Source: CAYUYM01 sp964449305
GTDB lineage: Bacteria > Bacteroidota > Ignavibacteria > SZUA-365 > CAYQST01
Assembly: GCA_964449305.1 (NCBI GenBank)
Contig: CAYUYM010000068.1
Span: 1-16,104, forward strand
Length of the DNA stretch: 16,104 nt
Direction: 5' to 3'
The stretch's first letter is position 1, and each line of letters begins with the position of its first letter. The notes beneath the pieces were generated by a model that did not search any database, was not told the origin of the DNA, and worked only from the letters and a program-made list of their open reading frames with translations. A program made the translations under genes and the position numbers. Below are positions 12,529 to 16,104 of this stretch, piece by piece.

Positions 12529-14067
12529 ATGCTGTCAAAAGTATCCAGCGCCGCGACGTACGGCATCAAGGCCTACATCGTGTCCGTCGAGGCGCACATC
12601 GAAACCCAACTGCCCGCCTTCGTGGTTGTCGGTCTGCCGGACAACGCCGTGCGGGAAAGCCGCGAGCGCGTGGCCGCGGCCATCAAGAACACCGACGCGA
12701 AGTTTCCCCTCCGTCGCATCACCATCAACCTTGCTCCGGCTGATGTCCGCAAGGAGGGATCCGCCTTCGATCTGCCGCTGGCGATCGCGATCCTCCAGGC
12801 CAGCGAACAGATGCCGCTTGTGGACATGGACGACGCCGTGTTCCTCGGCGAGCTCGCGCTCGACGGGAGCCTGCGTCCCGTACATGGCGTGCTTTCCATC
12901 GCCCTGCAGGTGCGCGCCGCGGGCTTCCGCCGCCTCGTGGTGCCGGAGGCCAACGCACGCGAGGCCGCGATGGTGCGGGGCGTGGAGGTCCACGCTTTCA
13001 CGCATCTCCGCGAGGTGCTCCGCTACCTCGACGATCCCGACACCAGGGGCGCCCCTTTCGAGCTCGATGTGGAGAGCATCTTCCGGCGCAGTCAGGAGGC
13101 CGGCACCGTCGACTTCGCCGATGTCAAGGGACAGGAGAACGTGAAGCGGGCGCTGGAGGTGGCCGCGGCAGGCGGGCACAACATCATCCTTGTCGGCCCC
13201 CCCGGCAGCGGGAAGACCATGCTCGCCAAGCGCATCCCCACCATTCTGCCGCCGCTCACCTTTGAGGAGGCGCTTGAGACCACGAAGATCCGCTCGGTGG
13301 CCGGGCTGCTGGGCGCCGATGAGGCGATGTTCTCCTCGCGCCCGTTTCGTGCACCGCACCACACCATCAGCGATGCGGCGCTGGTGGGCGGGGGTGTCGG
13401 CATGGCGCGGCCGGGTGAGATCAGCCTCGCACACAACGGTGTCCTCTTCCTCGACGAGCTTCCGGAGTTCGCGCGCAACGTGCTCGAGGTGCTGCGCCAG
13501 CCGCTGGAGGAGGGGATGGTGACCATCGCCCGATCCAAACTCTCCATCGAGTACCCGGCGAACTTCATGCTCGTGGCCGCAATGAACCCCTGTCCCTGCG
13601 GTCACTTCGGGAATCCGTTCCATGAATGCACCTGCGTGCCGGCGCAGATCCAGCGCTACATGGCGAAGGTGTCCGGCCCGCTGCTCGACCGCATCGACAT
13701 CCACGTCGAATGTCCGCAGGTGCGCTATCAGGAGCTGTCGTCGGAGCGCTGCGGTGAGAAGTCCGCGGTGGTGCGGGAGCGCGTTATCGCCGCGCGGGAG
13801 GTGCAGACACGACGCTTTGATGGGAGCCCCGGCGTCCATGCCAACGCGTCGATGCAGCCGCGCGACATCAAGCGGCACTGCCGCATCGGCACGGAGGCCC
13901 AGGAGCTGCTCAAGACCGCCATCACGCGCTTCGGGCTCAGCGCCCGGGCCTACGACCGCATCCTCAAGGTGGGGCGCACCGTGGCCGACCTCGACGGCTG
14001 CGCGGGCATCGAGCCGCGGCACATCGCGGAGGCCATCCAGTACCGATCACTCGACAGGCATCTGTAG
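12529..14067 (+). CDS. comM: ComM/YifB family Mg-chelatase-like AAA+ ATPase
   Basis: This 512-residue protein is the usual length for ComM. In Vibrio, ComM is a hexameric branch-migration helicase that helps incoming DNA recombine during natural transformation; homologues also occur in bacteria not known to be competent. The N-terminal Lon-S5-like domain spans about residues 20-170 and includes FVVVGLPDNAVRESRERV (31-48) and GELALDGSLRPV (107-118). The AAA+ core has Walker A GPPGSGKT (223-230), Walker B VLFLDEL (305-311) and the sensor region AAMNPCPCGHF (350-360). Cysteines 355, 357, 367 and 369 form a likely zinc-binding knuckle. The C-terminal Mg-chelatase-like helical domain ends the protein. 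The start MLSKVSSAATYGIKAY matches the family N-terminus; the frame is open upstream but there runs through the HU terminator and predicted promoter. Confidence 0.95.
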   Translation: MLSKVSSAATYGIKAYIVSVEAHIETQLPAFVVVGLPDNAVRESRERVAAAIKNTDAKFPLRRITINLAPADVRKEGSAFDLPLAIAILQASEQMPLVDMDDAVFLGELALDGSLRPVHGVLSIALQVRAAGFRRLVVPEANAREAAMVRGVEVHAFTHLREVLRYLDDPDTRGAPFELDVESIFRRSQEAGTVDFADVKGQENVKRALEVAAAGGHNIILVGPPGSGKTMLAKRIPTILPPLTFEEALETTKIRSVAGLLGADEAMFSSRPFRAPHHTISDAALVGGGVGMARPGEISLAHNGVLFLDELPEFARNVLEVLRQPLEEGMVTIARSKLSIEYPANFMLVAAMNPCPCGHFGNPFHECTCVPAQIQRYMAKVSGPLLDRIDIHVECPQVRYQELSSERCGEKSAVVRERVIAAREVQTRRFDGSPGVHANASMQPRDIKRHCRIGTEAQELLKTAITRFGLSARAYDRILKVGRTVADLDGCAGIEPRHIAEAIQYRSLDRHL

Positions 14068-14102
14068 AGCCGCGCGGGACGGGCCCCGGCCACACGTCGC
14101 GC

Positions 14103-14130
14103 AAAAAAAAAACGGCCCGCGAGGGGCCGT
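14103..14130 (-). terminator. Intrinsic terminator of the 168-residue gene
   Basis: On the minus strand ACGGCCC (14124-14130) pairs with GGGCCGT (14112-14118), followed by ten consecutive T (14103-14112 as A on plus). It begins 21 bases after the stop at 14152. It is polar for the minus strand; comM, which converges from the other side, has no separate plus-strand T-run. Confidence 0.88.
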
Positions 14131-14151
14131 GAACATCCGCCTGTCGTGGGA

Positions 14152-14658
14152 TCACTCCTCCGTGGGTTGCTCCTCGTCGTTGGTGCCAAACCAGCCGAGA
14201 AGGAGTGACATGAGCATGACCGCGTTCTTGTCGTCGTCCGGCAGGAAGTGGCCGTCGAACTGGGCGTTGGCATCATCCGGTTTCATGACGTTCCACGTCA
14301 CCTGTCCCTCCTCATCGAACGGGGTGGGGCGGGGAGTGTAGCCGCGCGAGGTGAGTTTTTCCCCGACCCTGCTGCGAAGGTCGATCTCCTCGTCGTACCA
14401 GCTCTGAAGCACGGTCCGGGCAAGATCAGCAGACACGTTCGCCTCGTCAGAAAGGACGGGGAGCAGCATGATCGAGGGTGCCTTGGCAATGTTGCGAAAG
14501 CCCTTGAGCTGGTACTTGCCGGTGGTGAGCCTGCACAGGCCGGCCTTGTCATTCTCCATCGCGGGCCTGATGACCGAGAAACGAAAGGCACGATCCTCCA
14601 TGAGTGCGAAGACGGCGTTGGCGGGGTGAATCTGGGGCTTGCTTTCCTGAGTGGCCAT
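14152..14658 (-). CDS. Uncharacterised 168-residue soluble protein
   Basis: I do not recognise the family. The protein has no signal peptide or transmembrane helix. It opens with MATQESKPQIHPANAVFALM, is a mixed alpha/beta composition with a basic middle (GKYQLKGFRNIAK, about 47-59) and a strongly acidic C-terminus (DDDKN at 141-145, NDEEQPTEE at the end). The codon pattern (G/C at third positions) matches its neighbours, and it has its own candidate -7 box upstream and an excellent terminator downstream, so it is very likely real. The start at ATG 14658 is preferred because it lies about 27 bases past the predicted transcription start; no ribosome site is clear, which is common in Bacteroidota. 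It follows hydG-hydE on the same strand after 120 bases, but it appears to be a separate unit, so no hydrogenase role is claimed. Confidence 0.8.
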   Translation of the reverse strand: MATQESKPQIHPANAVFALMEDRAFRFSVIRPAMENDKAGLCRLTTGKYQLKGFRNIAKAPSIMLLPVLSDEANVSADLARTVLQSWYDEEIDLRSRVGEKLTSRGYTPRPTPFDEEGQVTWNVMKPDDANAQFDGHFLPDDDKNAVMLMSLLLGWFGTNDEEQPTEE

Positions 14659-14692
14659 GGGTGTATCGTGATTGATGGCGAAACGATGATGG

Positions 14693-14700
14693 CAAAGATA
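14693..14700 (-). promoter_or_regulatory. Candidate -7 box of the 168-residue gene
   Basis: On the minus strand TATCTTTG (14693-14700) matches TAnnTTTG at every defined position and follows an A-rich stretch. No TTG or TTTG lies at 19-21 bases upstream, so only the -7 element is supported. Transcription would start near 14685, about 27 bases before the ATG. Confidence 0.35.
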
Positions 14701-14778
14701 CGATTTTTTCCGGCAATCGACGCCTCCCGGCATCGCCCCCGTCCGGCCGTGGGGGCTGGTCCACACTCGTGGCCGTCG

Positions 14779-15834
14779 TCAGTGCGCAGACTGCTTCAGG
14801 CTGTGCCCGGGATGCCCGGCCACCGTGCGCCCGAGCCCGTGGATCATCCCACGGATGCACACGTTGCATACGGTGGGTTCATCAGTGATGCATTTGCGAT
14901 GCGGGTAGATCTGATAGTGCACACGATGGAGCGAGGGTGTGAAGTTCGGCATCACCACGTTCGCGCCGCATTGCAGTGCGCGCTCGCGACCGTGCGGGTC
15001 GAGCGTCGCAATGGCGGTGTTGGCGGGGATGTGCGCGTCACGCAGCACCAGGCGCGCCACGGCGATGGTGGTGAGCGAGAGCTCGACGCTGCCGTTGGAT
15101 TCCCCGGCGAAGGGCGTGAAGGGCGAGGCAATGAACGGACCGAAGGTGCTCATGTCGGCCTCGAGCTCACGGCAGAAGAGGATGTCGTCCGCGATGTCGG
15201 CGAGCGTCTGCCCCGGCAACCCCACGATGTTGCCCGTCCCCACCTGGTAGCCGATGCGTTTGAGCTCGTACAGGCAGCCGATGCGATGATCGAGGTCCGA
15301 GTCGGGTTTGATGCGTTTGAAGAGCACCGGGTTGATGGTCTCATGCTTGAGCAGGTACCTGTCTGCGCCCGCATCGAACCACATCTGGTAGGCGTCGCCA
15401 TCCCACTCGCCGAAGGACAGTGTCAGCGCTGCATCGGTATGGCGGCGGATCTCCCGGATGGCTCCGGCGAGCTCCCCGGAGGTGTAGCTGGCTGCCTCGC
15501 CGGATTGGAGGACGATGGTGTGGACATTCATGTCGGCAACTGCTGTGGCGGTGCGGACAATCTCGTCGGGTGTCATGCGATACCGCGGCAGCCCGTTGTT
15601 GTCCGCGCGGATGCCGCAGTACATGCAGTGCCGTTCGCACTCGTTGCTGATCTCGATGATGCCGCGGAGGTGCACCTCATCGCCGACGAAGGCGTGCCGC
15701 ACCGCATCGGCCCGCTCGAACAGGCGCTGTCGTTCATCCTGCGCGGTGATGCCCAGAAGGGTGATGAGGTCGTCGCGTGAAAAGCGGTCCTGGAGCAGAA
15801 GAGTGTCGAGGTCGGGGGAGGCCGCAGGTGTCAC
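14779..15834 (-). CDS. hydE: [FeFe]-hydrogenase H-cluster radical SAM maturase HydE
   Basis: This 351-residue radical SAM protein helps build the azadithiolate-bearing diiron subcluster of [FeFe]-hydrogenase together with HydG and HydF. The radical SAM cluster motif CX3CX2C is C66, C70 and C73 within ISNECERHCMYCGIR (62-76). GEAAS (112-116) is the SAM-binding GGE-like region, and further TIM-barrel motifs are GDRY-like ADRYLLKHET and GNIVGLPGQT (201-210). The optional second cluster motif CX7CX2C, described for Thermotoga HydE, is fully present near the C-terminus (C315, C323, C326). The start is a GTG that overlaps the hydG stop as GTGA, so translation is coupled. The length equals that of known HydE proteins. 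The related biotin synthase and PylB were considered; the hydG neighbour and second cluster favour HydE. Confidence 0.95.
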   Translation of the reverse strand: MTPAASPDLDTLLLQDRFSRDDLITLLGITAQDERQRLFERADAVRHAFVGDEVHLRGIIEISNECERHCMYCGIRADNNGLPRYRMTPDEIVRTATAVADMNVHTIVLQSGEAASYTSGELAGAIREIRRHTDAALTLSFGEWDGDAYQMWFDAGADRYLLKHETINPVLFKRIKPDSDLDHRIGCLYELKRIGYQVGTGNIVGLPGQTLADIADDILFCRELEADMSTFGPFIASPFTPFAGESNGSVELSLTTIAVARLVLRDAHIPANTAIATLDPHGRERALQCGANVVMPNFTPSLHRVHYQIYPHRKCITDEPTVCNVCIRGMIHGLGRTVAGHPGHSLKQSAH

Positions 15835-16104
15835 AGGAACACGTCCTTCTTTCCCTGTTCCACGTCGCGCATCATCCTCTCGGTCCTGATGCGGACAGCA
15901 TCCGGGAGCCTGCCCAGCTCGGATGCGATGACAGGCGCGGCGAGCTCACGCATCTCGTCATCCCCGAAATCGCCGAGGAACTCGATGAAGGTCGCGAGAC
16001 CGTTCGGCGTGCAGATCTTGCCGATGTTGCCGGACTTGGCGAGTTCCATGAAGCGATCGCCCGTGCGGCCGCTGCGGTAACAGGAGGTGCAGAAGCTCGG
16101 CAGG
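15831..16104 (-). CDS. hydG: [FeFe]-hydrogenase maturase HydG, C-terminal part only
   Basis: Only the last 91 codons are in the window; the gene runs off the right edge (whole HydG is about 470 residues). HydG cleaves tyrosine by radical SAM chemistry and makes an Fe(CO)2(CN) unit for the H-cluster. The visible part starts LPSFCTSCYRSGRTGDRFME and has the HydG-specific auxiliary-cluster motif CX2CX22C: after CTSC, exactly 22 residues separate the second cysteine from the cysteine of KICTPNGL. The remainder (FIEFLGDFGDDEMR and the helical tail ending KKDVFL) also resembles HydG and not the related ThiH, which lacks this third cysteine spacing. It is followed by hydE with a 4-base overlap. No HydF or hydrogenase structural gene is visible. 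Confidence 0.93.
   Translation of the reverse strand, partial: LPSFCTSCYRSGRTGDRFMELAKSGNIGKICTPNGLATFIEFLGDFGDDEMRELAAPVIASELGRLPDAVRIRTERMMRDVEQGKKDVFL

Noticed and set aside
12535..14022. A 495-codon minus-strand open frame opposite comM
   Set aside because: ComM motifs are intact on the plus strand; the antisense frame shows only low-information, His/Arg/Leu-rich sequence.
14735..14756. GCCCCC/GGGGGC hairpin as a hydE terminator
   Set aside because: It has only six base pairs with a 10-base loop, and no T-run follows on the minus strand.
14248..15780. A 510-codon plus-strand open frame across the 168-residue gene and hydE
   Set aside because: It crosses a terminator-bounded gene, a promoter gap and hydE in antisense. 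Both cluster motifs of HydE are on the minus strand.
1..16104. CRISPR, tRNA, rRNA, insertion sequence or prophage signals
   Set aside because: No spaced direct repeats, cloverleaf-like sequence, transposase, integrase or terminal inverted repeats were seen on either strand by eye. A tRNAscan or Infernal run would settle small RNA genes.

Overview
The window is a GC-rich stretch of a bacterial chromosome with densely packed, mostly housekeeping genes. No tRNA, rRNA, CRISPR array, transposase or phage gene was seen. The likely source is the Bacteroidota/Chlorobiota side of the FCB group (for example an Ignavibacteria- or Kapabacteria-like lineage). The main support is that several intergenic gaps carry the Bacteroidota-type promoter pattern (TTTG or TTG, 19-21 bases, TAnnTTTG). 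A branched-chain-type E1 with alpha and beta parts in one polypeptide fits the same assignment. [FeFe]-hydrogenase maturation genes point to an anaerobic or facultative fermentative lifestyle. The taxonomic call is inference; no marker was compared by search.

Layout. (1) Positions 1-2617, minus strand: a compact operon cinA-pyrR-pyrB (pyrB cut by the left edge), with a 4-base ATGA overlap between cinA and pyrR and 8 bases between pyrR and pyrB. (2) Positions 2618-2771: a divergent promoter region. (3) Positions 2772-7871, plus strand: an EF-G paralogue of the FusA2/EF-G-2 type whose stop codon overlaps the start of a short secreted SLBB-domain protein, followed by a Wzz/Wzc-type tyrosine autokinase with an 11-tyrosine C-terminal cluster. 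(4) Positions 7872-8016: four consecutive hairpins, two of them terminators, between convergent genes. (5) Positions 8016-11735, minus strand: a beta-CASP metallo-beta-lactamase RNA-processing enzyme and, upstream of it, the fused E1 of a 2-oxoacid dehydrogenase. (6) Positions 11736-14067: a 358-base gap, then an HU-family protein with its own terminator, then the ComM/YifB AAA+ ATPase, whose predicted -33 box sits in the HU terminator T-run. (7) Positions 14103-16104, minus strand: an unrecognised 168-residue gene with its own candidate promoter and terminator, then hydE and the 3' end of hydG, coupled through a GTGA overlap.

Functional links. PyrB and PyrR belong to pyrimidine synthesis and salvage; CinA contributes NMN deamidation. 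The SLBB protein and the tyrosine kinase are parts of a polysaccharide export and chain-length control system, but no flippase, polymerase or glycosyltransferase lies in the window. HydE and HydG make the H-cluster organic ligands of [FeFe]-hydrogenase; neither the hydrogenase nor HydF is in view. I did not find a clearly new multi-gene system. The least expected features are the translational coupling of an EF-G paralogue to an envelope-export protein, and the tandem-hairpin segment at 7872-8016.
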